Of a stretch of 8,114 nt of DNA, positions 1-7,028 are shown one piece after another. Both the position numbers and the translations under genes were made by a program. The stretch's first letter is position 1. Every line of letters starts with the position of its first letter. Source of the DNA: Candidatus Uhrbacteria bacterium RIFOXYB12_FULL_58_10 (GTDB taxonomy: Bacteria > Patescibacteriota > Patescibacteriia > UBA9934 > GWF2-40-263); contig CALRGL010000051.1 in assembly GCA_943357275.1 (NCBI GenBank), forward strand, positions 1-8,114, in the 5' to 3' direction. The notes beneath the pieces were generated by a model. The model searched no databases and was not told the origin of the DNA. It worked only from the letters and a program-made list of their open reading frames with translations.

Positions 1-1479
1 GTCTGTGAGACGATTGCCAAAGTCGATGCGTAGAAGCTTCATAATCTTCCAGATTTCCTCGTCCGTGATCGACTGTCGTTCACAAAACGGGAGTCCGTAG
101 ATGAGATTCTCACGAAGCGTGCCGTCAAAGACTCTTGGTTGCTGAGAGATGTACCCAATCAAGTTTCGCCAGCTATGAAGGGCAATGTCTTTCAGGTCAT
201 AACCGTTCACGAAGATCGAACCTTGATCAGGATCCGTGTAACGCTGAAGAAAACGAGTAATCGTGCTTTTTCCAGCCCCACTTGGGCCAATGATCGCCAC
301 CATTTCTCCAGGTTTCACTTCAAAGGACAGATCAGAGAGAACATGAACCGGTCCTTTGCTTGAATCCTTCCGAGCGTGTTCATAGCTGTGACTCACGTTT
401 TTGAATTCAATAGATACAGGACCTTGTTCGAGTTCAATCGCATCTGGCTTTTCTTTTACATCACACTCGAGATTCAAAGCTTCACGAAGCGATTTTAGAC
501 TCGGCGTGCACCAGCTGACCTCCCGTTCCATACGAGCCAAGAAACGCATCTGCTGGGTTGCCATGCCTGACCAAGTGAGGATAGGGACAATGTCTGCGAT
601 GGCCATCTGGCCATTCCAAACGCGCCATCCAGCGTAAAGCCCCACCAAACTGACAGAGACACCGGCAAGAATGCCTCGAGGCATGGTTCCCAAAATGTAT
701 CTGAGCCAGATCTTGCGATCTTCATTAAGTGCATCCGAAAACTCTTTGTCCATTTCCTCGACTTCTTCTTCGTGACGACCAGAGGTAATCACACGCTCAA
801 CCCCTTGCCAACGTTCGCCACGTTTGCGAAAGATGCGACGAAACCGTTTTTCAACGGGTTCCATGCGTGAGGAAATGAATTGGTTTAAGTAGATCGAAAA
901 GAGGAAGTTGAGAATGAGCGAGACAAAGATGATTGTGCCCGAGATTGGACTGAGAACAAACAGCATGGAAAGAGAAAGAAAGAGGGAAACGCCAGAATCG
1001 ACACCACCAAAGAGAATGGACTTCTGGACCATATCCAGGCGATTCCAGCCTTTTTCCATGTTTTCTTGTGTCAGCTTTCCACCTTCTCTCATGTGCAGAC
1101 CAAGGTTCTTTGAGAAGAAGATCTTGTTGATCTTGTGTTCGATGGTCCGGATATTTTCCCCAAGCGTGAGCTCGATGAAATGCCCGGTTCGCCACTCAAA
1201 GACCGTGCCGACCACGTAGGTGAGAAACAAGCTTACGACCGCAAACCAAGCGATTTGCTCATCATGAGCAAAGAGTCCTGTCATGCCAAGACCAACCAGC
1301 CATGGGTTGGTGAGGCTGACGATACGCGAGAGAAAGCTCCAGAAATACATGCGTTTGATATACCCAACCGCGATTTCATTTACAAACTCTCGATGACTCC
1401 ACTTGAGAACTTCCCAAGTTTCCTTCATGGACTTGAAGTAGCCTAGAAACGACTTATCTTCGTTCTTTTCTGCTTCCAT
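1..1479 (-). CDS. ABC exporter half-transporter, fused permease and ATPase, 3' end outside window
   Basis: Reading from ATG at 1479, the frame stays open for 493 codons to the window edge. The N-terminal ~320 residues hold a hydrophobic, multi-segment transmembrane domain of the ABC exporter type with long cytoplasmic helices. A nucleotide-binding domain follows from about residue 373. Its Walker A motif GPSGAGKS lies at residues 398-405 and the Q-loop (YISQQP) at 443-448. The signature motif, Walker B and H-loop would lie beyond base 1. The family uses ATP hydrolysis to move lipids, peptides or drugs across the cytoplasmic membrane, normally as a dimer. The substrate cannot be read from sequence. 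The start is supported by a strong GGAGGAA site at 1483-1489. Upstream, at 1505-1537, is a terminator, so expression may depend on readthrough. No separate convincing promoter was seen between that terminator and the start. Family confidence is high, substrate unknown. Confidence 0.93.
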   Translation of the reverse strand, partial: MEAEKNEDKSFLGYFKSMKETWEVLKWSHREFVNEIAVGYIKRMYFWSFLSRIVSLTNPWLVGLGMTGLFAHDEQIAWFAVVSLFLTYVVGTVFEWRTGHFIELTLGENIRTIEHKINKIFFSKNLGLHMREGGKLTQENMEKGWNRLDMVQKSILFGGVDSGVSLFLSLSMLFVLSPISGTIIFVSLILNFLFSIYLNQFISSRMEPVEKRFRRIFRKRGERWQGVERVITSGRHEEEVEEMDKEFSDALNEDRKIWLRYILGTMPRGILAGVSVSLVGLYAGWRVWNGQMAIADIVPILTWSGMATQQMRFLARMEREVSWCTPSLKSLREALNLECDVKEKPDAIELEQGPVSIEFKNVSHSYEHARKDSSKGPVHVLSDLSFEVKPGEMVAIIGPSGAGKSTITRFLQRYTDPDQGSIFVNGYDLKDIALHSWRNLIGYISQQPRVFDGTLRENLIYGLPFCERQSITDEEIWKIMKLLRIDFGNRLTD

Positions 1480-1504
1480 CTGTTCCTCCAGATGTAAAAT
1501 GAAC

Positions 1505-1537
1505 AAAAAAGGCGCCATTACTTTTCAGCAAGGCACC
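1505..1537 (-). terminator. Intrinsic terminator or attenuator ahead of the ABC exporter
   Basis: On the minus strand GGTGCC (1532-1537) pairs with GGCGCC (1511-1516) through one G-U wobble. An inner stem TTGCT/AGTAA carries a GAAA tetraloop with a single bulged T, and a run of six T follows (1505-1510). It ends about 25 bases before the exporter start. It could end a short transcript from the promoter at 1692-1720, or act as an attenuator for the exporter. Confidence 0.75.
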
Positions 1538-1558
1538 AAAGTTTTCAAGCCAATTCGC

Positions 1559-1657
1559 TTAAAAACAAAGATTCCACGCCGAAATCAAAGACATCTCAGA
1601 AGCTGTAGAAACAGCTTCGAGAAGGGGAAGAACTTGGTTGTTGATCTGTGTTGTCAT
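1559..1657 (-). CDS. Possible 32-residue leader peptide or small protein
   Basis: An ATG at 1655-1657 opens a 32-codon frame ending in TAA at 1559-1561. It lies about 28 bases after the predicted transcription start of the promoter at 1692-1720 and just before the terminator at 1505-1537. The peptide begins MTTQINNQVLPLLEA and ends in WNLCF; it is mostly uncharged and moderately hydrophobic. There is no good Shine-Dalgarno sequence, so translation is uncertain. It could be a leader peptide, a small exported peptide connected with the neighbouring exporter, or chance coding inside a small RNA. No family is recognised. Confidence 0.3.
   Translation of the reverse strand: MTTQINNQVLPLLEAVSTASEMSLISAWNLCF
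1595..1621 (-). other. Strong RNA hairpin in the ABC exporter leader
   Basis: An 8-bp perfect inverted repeat, GAAGCTGT/ACAGCTTC, has a 4-base loop at 1607-1610. It is extended by three more pairs (CTC/GAG) past one bulged base. There is no U-tract, so it is not itself a terminator. It lies inside the possible 32-codon ORF and between the promoter and the terminator of this leader. Confidence 0.65.
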
Positions 1658-1691
1658 GGTGATTTCGACGGTTAAAGATTAGTGACTTGGG

Positions 1692-1720
1692 AGGTTACCA
1701 GAGAATGGCGAAAGGGTCAA
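1692..1720 (-). promoter_or_regulatory. Sigma-70-type promoter with extended -10, for the exporter leader
   Basis: The -35 box TTGACC (1715-1720) is separated by 17 bases from the -10 box TAACCT (1692-1697), which is preceded by TGG, an extended -10 element. Transcription would start near 1685. It lies directly downstream of the terminator of the preceding gene, as a new unit would need. Confidence 0.6.
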
Positions 1721-1731
1721 GGATGAGAAAC

Positions 1732-1757
1732 AAAAAAGCACGTTAGTGAACGTGCTT
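1732..1757 (-). terminator. Intrinsic terminator of the 272-residue orphan gene
   Basis: AAGCACGTT (1749-1757) pairs perfectly with AACGTGCTT (1736-1744) around a 4-base loop and is followed by a T-run at 1732-1737. It lies ten bases after the stop codon at 1768-1770. Confidence 0.9.
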
Positions 1758-1767
1758 GAGGCGTGGA

Positions 1768-2586
1768 TCAGAAACAACCTGCGTAGTGCTTGAGCTCTTC
1801 GACGGCAAATCGCTTCAGATCTTCAATGGTATCGTACCAACATTTCCTTACCATCGCTCTGTATCCTTCCGTGTCTGGAAGAACAAGAGCAAACGGTTCT
1901 TTGGCTTTCCGATCATTGTTTCGTCGTTGCAAGAGCGTCATGAGATCATCTGGAGCCGTCTCGTCGTCACGCTCGAGAATCGAGACAAGCTCTGTGTCGT
2001 TGTTGGAACGCGCTTCGTCGAGCATTTCCTTCATCTCTTCTTCATCCATCATGATAAGACTCATCATGAGGCCATTTGATGAATTGCACATCTTGATGGC
2101 ATTGAAAACGTCATCAGGAAGTTGGACATAACGCATCCAAGGCCGTTCTGCGGGCTTGTCCTCATCCATTCTGGTCATGCCTTCAGTCAGTGCTCCAAGA
2201 AGGAGTGAGCCGGTATCTCCAGGAGCTCCAACGCGAGGAGCTCTCATTGCCCAAGGATTTTTTTCGAGAAAGGCGTCAAGACGAGATCGGGCTTCTTTCA
2301 AGAGCTCATCCGTCCGGAAAAGAACCACATTGAGATCAACTTCAAGACGTTCAAGTCCCATCACGTTTTTGCCAACGGTATCACTGCTTACCGTTCCGCA
2401 ATAAAGACCGTGATCTGAATTCAACTCAATAGCATCCATGAAATGATCAAAGCTGTTTGTATACACGTCCGACATCATCTGTTCTTGAGCGAACCAGCTT
2501 TTCAGCACAGTGTGTGCAAGAGCCGGACAGGTGATAATCAGAACAGGGGAACCCAGAGAAAGAGGCTGCTGACTTCTTCCTTGCAT
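1768..2586 (-). CDS. Hypothetical protein, 272 residues, no family recognised
   Basis: The frame is open from a GTG at 2631, but that codon lies at or before the predicted transcription start (about 2627). The ATG at 2584-2586 is preferred, because AAGGA (2593-2597) stands six bases before it. A second ATG at 2611-2613 is possible but has a weaker site. The protein is acidic and mostly alpha-helical in appearance, with no signal peptide or clear membrane span. Around residues 172-190 is a methionine-rich acidic helix (MMSLIMMDEEEMKEM). Another stretch, near residues 205-227, is rich in Asp and Glu. Cysteines are scattered, one of them next to the C-terminus (AGCF). It has its own promoter and terminator, so it is monocistronic. 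Coding is well supported by the intact frame and its signals. Function is unknown. Confidence 0.8.
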   Translation of the reverse strand: MQGRSQQPLSLGSPVLIITCPALAHTVLKSWFAQEQMMSDVYTNSFDHFMDAIELNSDHGLYCGTVSSDTVGKNVMGLERLEVDLNVVLFRTDELLKEARSRLDAFLEKNPWAMRAPRVGAPGDTGSLLLGALTEGMTRMDEDKPAERPWMRYVQLPDDVFNAIKMCNSSNGLMMSLIMMDEEEMKEMLDEARSNNDTELVSILERDDETAPDDLMTLLQRRNNDRKAKEPFALVLPDTEGYRAMVRKCWYDTIEDLKRFAVEELKHYAGCF

Positions 2587-2633
2587 TTCGTTTCCTTGAC
2601 CGAACGTTGCCATTCCAACTGAATGGTGCACAC

Positions 2634-2662
2634 CTTATACAGGGAAATGAAGAAATTGTCAA
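2634..2662 (-). promoter_or_regulatory. Sigma-70-type promoter of the 272-residue orphan gene
   Basis: A consensus -35 box TTGACA (2657-2662) lies 17 bases from the -10 box TATAAG (2634-2639). The expected start near 2627 gives a 5' leader of about 40 bases to the preferred ATG. The -35 box begins only 15 bases after the preceding unit's terminator T-run. Confidence 0.85.
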
Positions 2663-2676
2663 CGAATGGATAAAAG

Positions 2677-2697
2677 AAAAAACCCACGAAGATGGGT
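2677..2697 (-). terminator. Intrinsic terminator after the SPFH-like gene pair
   Basis: ACCCA (2693-2697) pairs with TGGGT (2682-2686) around a 6-base loop, followed by a run of T at 2677-2682. The stem is short but well placed, seven bases after the stop codon at 2704-2706. Confidence 0.75.
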
Positions 2698-2703
2698 CTT
2701 GAG

Positions 2704-3150
2704 TCAGAGTTCTGAACTGGTGTATTCCTCGAGAATTTTCACAAACGTGTAAGGTTTTGCGCTGAAGGCGTATCCGCGCATCAGGTCCTTCATCCCTCGG
2801 TATTCCTCAGAGTAACCCGAGTTGAATGAGAGGCGATTTGCAAACCAGTAGTATTCGAAACCCTGCGTCATCACGAAAGTCTTGAATTCGCTTGGGACGA
2901 ACTGAACGAGTTTGCAGTTGTAAGCCCTCGTTGACGAGGTGATACAGACACGCATGGGGCGAGTATCGATGGCCGAGACTCTTACCCACGGAGCCGTCAC
3001 CTGAAAACCAGGTCGATCTTGAAGAGTTAGTTCTCCCGAGTAGACATTGCGCGCAATGCCCACTTCGTACTGATCAAGATAATTGACGAGTGCGAGATAG
3101 GGGATCAGAAGCAACGAAACAACGATCACCCAGGGGGCAAAGCGTTTCAT
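2704..3150 (-). CDS. Membrane-anchored SPFH-like small protein, second of a tandem pair
   Basis: This 148-residue protein starts with an uncleaved-looking membrane segment (about residues 6-23, after MKRF). A domain follows that aligns by eye with the product of the upstream gene: YEVG, YSGE, a Gly-turn-Pro stretch, IDTRP, a VC and NC cysteine pair, then KLVQF and FKTF, and near the end LMRGYAF. The order YE-G, SG, G..V..P, ID.RP resembles the start of SPFH/band-7 domains (prohibitin and stomatin family), but the long coiled-coil and oligomerisation part is absent. It would be anchored in the membrane with the domain outside the cytoplasm or facing it; topology is not settled. The start lies three bases after the upstream stop codon with a weak ribosome site, so translational coupling is likely. 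Fold assignment is tentative. Confidence 0.8.
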   Translation of the reverse strand: MKRFAPWVIVVSLLLIPYLALVNYLDQYEVGIARNVYSGELTLQDRPGFQVTAPWVRVSAIDTRPMRVCITSSTRAYNCKLVQFVPSEFKTFVMTQGFEYYWFANRLSFNSGYSEEYRGMKDLMRGYAFSAKPYTFVKILEEYTSSEL

Positions 3151-3153
3151 AAA

Positions 3154-3720
3154 TTACTTGGCCGATGATGGTGCCGAAGCGTCGATGGGCGTAACAAGCA
3201 CACTTGCAGGGGCAGAGGGTTCCAAAGAAGCCGGTGAGGATACGAGAGCTCGAGAGTCGTTGATTACATCCTTCTTGCGCATGTCGTCTTCAATGGTTAG
3301 GAAGGGGCAATCAACACCTCCGTTGACATTGAACGCATAGCTTCGAAGAATTTCATAGATATCTCCACCGCTATTGGCGCCACCACTACCGGCCCCTCGA
3401 CCGTGCCACTTGATGAACGTCTCAAATCCATCAGGATTGAAACGCACCAGTTTGCAGTTGAGAACTCGCGAATTGGCGTTCATGCACACCTGACCAGGTC
3501 GGAGGTCAATTTCATGAATCTTCACCACCACAGGCCAGGAGACATAGTACCCAGATTCGCGCAGAACCTCGACCTGACCAGATCGAAGGTCGTACTTGTA
3601 GCCGAGTTCGTAGTTGTCGACAAAGTCCACAAAGAAGAGACGAAAGACTCCCAGCAGCAACAGCAGAAAAACAAGGACAGCTACGACACCAATCAGCCAG
3701 TTAATGAATCGTTCACTCAT
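3154..3720 (-). CDS. Membrane-anchored SPFH-like protein, first of a tandem pair
   Basis: The frame could extend to 3801, but a TGGAGG site (3726-3731) five bases before the ATG at 3718-3720, and a predicted transcript start near 3782, fix the start here. The 188-residue product has one membrane span at about residues 8-30. It then has a domain with YELGYKYD, RSGQVEVL, ESGYYVSWP, IDLRP and two cysteines in VC and LNCKLVRF. A glycine-rich loop near residues 105-115 precedes LRSYAF, and the last 35 residues are a Ser/Ala/Pro-rich tail. The layout of the core recalls the first part of SPFH/band-7 proteins, which organise membrane domains, but the family assignment is inference. It is co-transcribed with its paralogue three bases downstream. 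The paralogue lacks the Ser/Ala/Pro tail and the glycine loop. Confidence 0.85.
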   Translation of the reverse strand: MSERFINWLIGVVAVLVFLLLLLGVFRLFFVDFVDNYELGYKYDLRSGQVEVLRESGYYVSWPVVVKIHEIDLRPGQVCMNANSRVLNCKLVRFNPDGFETFIKWHGRGAGSGGANSGGDIYEILRSYAFNVNGGVDCPFLTIEDDMRKKDVINDSRALVSSPASLEPSAPASVLVTPIDASAPSSAK

Positions 3721-3788
3721 GATATCCTCCAGATGAATTGATCCCACCAGACCGTTAAGCGACCATCGCCAACGATTCTGGAAGAAGC

Positions 3789-3817
3789 AAAATACTCTCA
3801 ATAGGGGAGAATGTCAA
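3789..3817 (-). promoter_or_regulatory. Sigma-70-type promoter of the SPFH-like gene pair
   Basis: TTGACA (3812-3817), a 17-base spacer, then TATTTT (3789-3794). Transcription should begin near 3782, leaving a leader of about 60 bases before the ATG at 3720. Confidence 0.85.
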
Positions 3818-3832
3818 TCCCTTTGGGATACA

Positions 3833-3860
3833 AAAAAACTAGTCTTTCGACTAGTTTTTT
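3833..3860 (-). terminator. Terminator of the 16S rRNA unit, symmetrical
   Basis: A 12-bp perfect inverted repeat (3833-3844 with 3849-3860) has a 4-base loop. ACTAGTC/GACTAGT is flanked by A-runs and T-runs, so it can work on either strand. It follows the 16S by about 170 bases, and no other gene lies between, so it probably ends the rRNA transcript. It also isolates the downstream promoter. Confidence 0.88.
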
Positions 3861-3895
3861 GAACTTTAGAAGAATTTCCAACGTGTCATCTACTA

Positions 3896-3912
3896 TGTGA
3901 TTGCAACGTTTA
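3896..3912 (-). repeat. 3' arm of the 16S precursor processing stem
   Basis: These 17 bases are the exact reverse complement of 5575-5591 on the other side of the 16S gene. In the precursor RNA the two arms would pair and loop out the whole 16S, the arrangement cut by RNase III in other bacteria. Sequence shows the repeat; the enzyme is inferred. Confidence 0.85.
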
Positions 3913-3959
3913 CATGTTTGTGCGCATTTCTTCGAGTAAACTCGAGTACTTTGCGATCC

Positions 3960-4018
3960 GATCAATGAAATTGATCTCGACCTAGGATCTTGTCCTCTTG
4001 CATAAATGCATTGAGAGG
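3960..4018 (-). other. Hairpins in the 16S trailer
   Basis: Between the mature 3' end and the processing stem are two clear inverted repeats. One is a 7-bp stem GATCAAT/ATTGATC (3960-3976). The other is a stem of CCTCT/AGAGG with an inner TGCA/TGCA (3994-4018). Neither has a U-tract. They are probably part of the folded trailer of the precursor RNA. No gene is seen in this stretch. Confidence 0.55.
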
Positions 4019-4030
4019 ATGATATCCCTA

Positions 4031-5529
<1,499 letters not shown>

Positions 5530-5532
5530 TAT

Positions 5533-5562
5533 CTTCTGTGAGCCGAAGCTCATACATAGAAG
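5533..5562 (-). other. UUCG-capped hairpin just before the 16S 5' end
   Basis: On the rRNA strand TGAGC and GCTCA (5539-5552) pair around a TTCG tetraloop, and CTTCT/AGAAG (5558-5562 with 5533-5537) pair outside an internal loop. It lies a few bases upstream of the mature 5' end, inside the processing stem, and is probably part of the precursor leader. Confidence 0.6.
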
Positions 5563-5574
5563 ACTCTGTCAGAA

Positions 5575-5591
5575 TAAACGTTGCAATCACA
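5575..5591 (-). repeat. 5' arm of the 16S precursor processing stem
   Basis: Exact 17-base reverse complement of 3896-3912. With that arm it encloses 1.66 kb that contains only the 16S rRNA. Confidence 0.85.
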
Positions 5592-5673
5592 CAATAGACC
5601 ATCTATTTGTGATGCACATATTTGGACAATTTGGAAAAACTTCTTCAGTTGTAAGGATCTGTGAGCTGGGTGC

Positions 5674-5691
5674 GTCTGAGGTGTCTCAAAC
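5674..5691 (-). promoter_or_regulatory. Hairpin at the start of the 16S leader, boxB-like position
   Basis: GTTTGAG (5685-5691) pairs with CTCAGAC (5674-5680) around a 4-base loop, directly after the predicted transcription start near 5694. Its position recalls the boxB hairpin of rRNA antitermination leaders. A convincing boxA was not found, so the role is only suggested. Confidence 0.35.
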
Positions 5692-5700
5692 AACGTCGGC

Positions 5701-5729
5701 ATCATATAAGCTCGCCCAAAACCTGTCAA
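5701..5729 (-). promoter_or_regulatory. Promoter of the 16S rRNA unit
   Basis: TTGACA (5724-5729), a 17-base spacer, then TATGAT (5701-5706). The transcript start would be near 5694, giving a leader of about 165 bases before the 16S. It is divergent from the khpA promoter, with 38 bases between the two -35 boxes. Confidence 0.9.
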
Positions 5730-5767
5730 GGGCTTTTTGGGGATAGTTGTGGGCAGAATGTGGATGA

Positions 5768-5796
5768 TTGACGCTCGCTAGTTTAATGAGTATTCT
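5768..5796 (+). promoter_or_regulatory. Promoter of khpA
   Basis: TTGACG (5768-5773), a 17-base spacer and TATTCT (5791-5796). The start would be near 5803, giving a leader of about 90 bases to the khpA start codon. Confidence 0.7.
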
Positions 5797-5803
5797 AAAG
5801 GGG

Positions 5804-5861
5804 AAAGCATTCTTTGCCTGGCATTCCCATGCGTGGTCGACAGAACCTCAAAAAATGCTTT
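5804..5861 (+). promoter_or_regulatory. Structured 5' leader of khpA
   Basis: AAAGCATT at 5804-5811 is perfectly complementary to AATGCTTT at 5854-5861, closing a 42-base loop. Within it GCAT (5821-5824) can pair with ATGC (5829-5832), and GGGAA (5801-5805) can pair with TTCCC (5824-5828). These pairings exclude one another, so the leader could switch folds. No known riboswitch or protein-binding motif is recognised. Confidence 0.4.
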
Positions 5862-5890
5862 AAGAAATGATAATTTTTGTTGAAACCGTT

Positions 5891-6265
5891 ATGGCCGATA
5901 ATCAATTCGACCAACAGTTTGTTGAATACGTTGTTCGTGCAATCGTCAACCATCCGGATGACGTTCGTACAGAGCGTATTGTAGACGAACGTGGCGTGCT
6001 CATCACCCTCTTTATTAATCAAGAGGATATGGGTTACGTCATTGGCCGACAAGGTCAGACCGCTCGTGCTGTTCGCACACTCCTCAAGATCGTTGGAGCG
6101 AAGGAAAACGCTCGCGTAAACTTGAAGATCTATGAGCCAGAAGGATCACGCCGACCACCTCGTGCAGATCGTGAAGAACGAGCACCACGTGAGGATCGAG
6201 ATACTTCTACTTCTAGTTTTAGTGCATCAAACGACGATGCGTCTGTAGACGATCTAGGAATCTAG
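5891..6265 (+). CDS. khpA: KhpA-type KH-domain RNA-binding protein with long charged tail
   Basis: This 124-residue protein has a single type II KH domain in its first ~82 residues. It opens with an alpha-helix (FVEYVVRAIVNHPDDV) and has the RNA-binding loop GRQG at residues 52-55 in VIGRQGQTARAV. The family binds RNA, often with KhpB, and affects growth and cell shape in Gram-positive bacteria. An ATG at 5867 would add eight residues, but family alignment favours the ATG at 5891. Neither start has a good ribosome site. Usual KhpA is about 75-80 residues; here a ~40-residue Arg/Glu then Ser/Asp-rich tail follows, probably disordered. It lies before trmD, as KH genes often do between rpsP and trmD. 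Family call is confident. Confidence 0.9.
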   Translation: MADNQFDQQFVEYVVRAIVNHPDDVRTERIVDERGVLITLFINQEDMGYVIGRQGQTARAVRTLLKIVGAKENARVNLKIYEPEGSRRPPRADREERAPREDRDTSTSSFSASNDDASVDDLGI

Positions 6266-6276
6266 ATAAATAAGTG

Positions 6277-6309
6277 AAAACCAGCTAAGCTAAAGCAAAG
6301 CTGGTTTTT
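6277..6309 (+). terminator. Terminator-like hairpin between khpA and trmD
   Basis: AAAACCAGCT (6277-6286) pairs perfectly with AGCTGGTTTT (6299-6308) around a 12-base loop and runs into five T. It follows the khpA stop by eleven bases and ends three bases before the trmD ATG. It can end the khpA transcript or act as an attenuator for trmD. The reverse strand also forms a weaker terminator, but no minus-strand gene needs it. Confidence 0.8.
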
Positions 6310-6312
6310 ATT

Positions 6313-6987
6313 ATGCCAAAACAAACAAAGCATCAATTCGACGTAATCACGATTTTTCCACAGATGATCGATTCTTATGCCAAGGAATCTATTCTTGGGC
6401 GTGCTCAAAAGAAGGGAACGATTACGATCAAGGCACATGACCTTCGGGAATATACGTCCGATAAACATCATAAGGTGGATGACACGCCGTACGGCGGGGG
6501 ACCTGGGATGCTCATGAAAGTGGAACCAATTGAGAAGGCTTTGAAGAAAATCAAGAAACGAAGTGGAACGCGGGTGATTATGACGGCTGCTTCGGGAAAG
6601 ATGTTTACGCAGAAAGATGCGCGACGTTTAGCGGAATATAAGCAGGTGATCTTTATTTGTGGGAGGTACGAGGGGATCGATGCTCGCGTTGAAGAGCATT
6701 TGATCGATGAGTCGCTCTCGATTGGGGAGTATGTGCTCACGGGGGGAGAACTCCCGGCGTTGACGATGATCGATGCCATTGCTCGGATGATTCCCGAGGT
6801 TCTTGGATCAAAAGAATCTTTGGATCAGGAGTCGCATGATGAAGAAGGAGTTCTCGAATATCCGCAATATACGAAACCAGAAGTTTATAAGAAATGGAGC
6901 GTGCCGGAAGTTTTGCTTTCTGGAGATCATAAAAAAATCGCTGAGTGGAGAAAAGAACAACAAACAAAAAAACCTCGGTCTGAATGA
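6313..6987 (+). CDS. trmD: tRNA (guanine-N1)-methyltransferase TrmD
   Basis: TrmD methylates G37 of tRNAs with S-adenosylmethionine to prevent +1 frameshifting, and is essential in most bacteria. The 224-residue product, slightly short for the family, shows all hallmark blocks. These are FDVITIFP at residues 9-16, DDTPYGGGPGMLM at 56-68, FICGRYEGIDARV at 114-126 and the trefoil-knot segment SIGEYVLTGGELPALTMIDA at 136-155. LEYPQYTKP follows at 181-189. Arg158 matches the conserved Arg154 of the H. influenzae enzyme. The position of its catalytic Asp169 appears as Glu (QES, residue 173). No ATG, GTG or TTG start fits better than 6313, yet a terminator-like hairpin and no Shine-Dalgarno precede it. 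The last codons and stop lie inside the terminator at 6966-6998. Confidence 0.97.
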   Translation: MPKQTKHQFDVITIFPQMIDSYAKESILGRAQKKGTITIKAHDLREYTSDKHHKVDDTPYGGGPGMLMKVEPIEKALKKIKKRSGTRVIMTAASGKMFTQKDARRLAEYKQVIFICGRYEGIDARVEEHLIDESLSIGEYVLTGGELPALTMIDAIARMIPEVLGSKESLDQESHDEEGVLEYPQYTKPEVYKKWSVPEVLLSGDHKKIAEWRKEQQTKKPRSE

Positions 6988-6998
6988 TCGGGGTTTTT
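6966..6998. terminator. Bidirectional terminator between trmD and the secreted-protein gene
   Basis: AACCTCG (6971-6977) pairs with CGGGGTT (6989-6995) with one wobble and an 11-base loop. A T-run follows on the plus strand (to 6998), and an A-run at 6966-6972 gives a T-run on the minus strand. The trmD stop codon lies in the loop. Confidence 0.8.
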
Positions 6999-7002
6999 AA
7001 AT

Positions 7003-7028
7003 AAAAAGACCCACAAGTAAATGGGGTC
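7003..7028 (-). terminator. Intrinsic terminator of the secreted-protein gene
   Basis: GACCC (7024-7028) pairs with GGGTC (7008-7012), followed by TTTTT (7003-7007). The stem begins within the stop codon at 7027-7029. The bidirectional hairpin at 6966-6998 is a backup. Confidence 0.6.

Noticed and set aside
495..1446. Several short frames on both strands over bases 139-1446
   Set aside because: The minus frame from 1479 reads continuously to base 1 as an ABC exporter with Walker A and Q-loop.
2587..2631. Longer N-terminus of the orphan protein from a GTG at 2631
   Set aside because: The -10 box lies at 2634-2639, so transcription would start near 2627, after this codon.
3721..3801. Longer N-terminus of the first SPFH-like protein from 3801
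   Set aside because: The -10 box is at 3789-3794, inside this extension, and the ATG at 3720 has a strong ribosome site.
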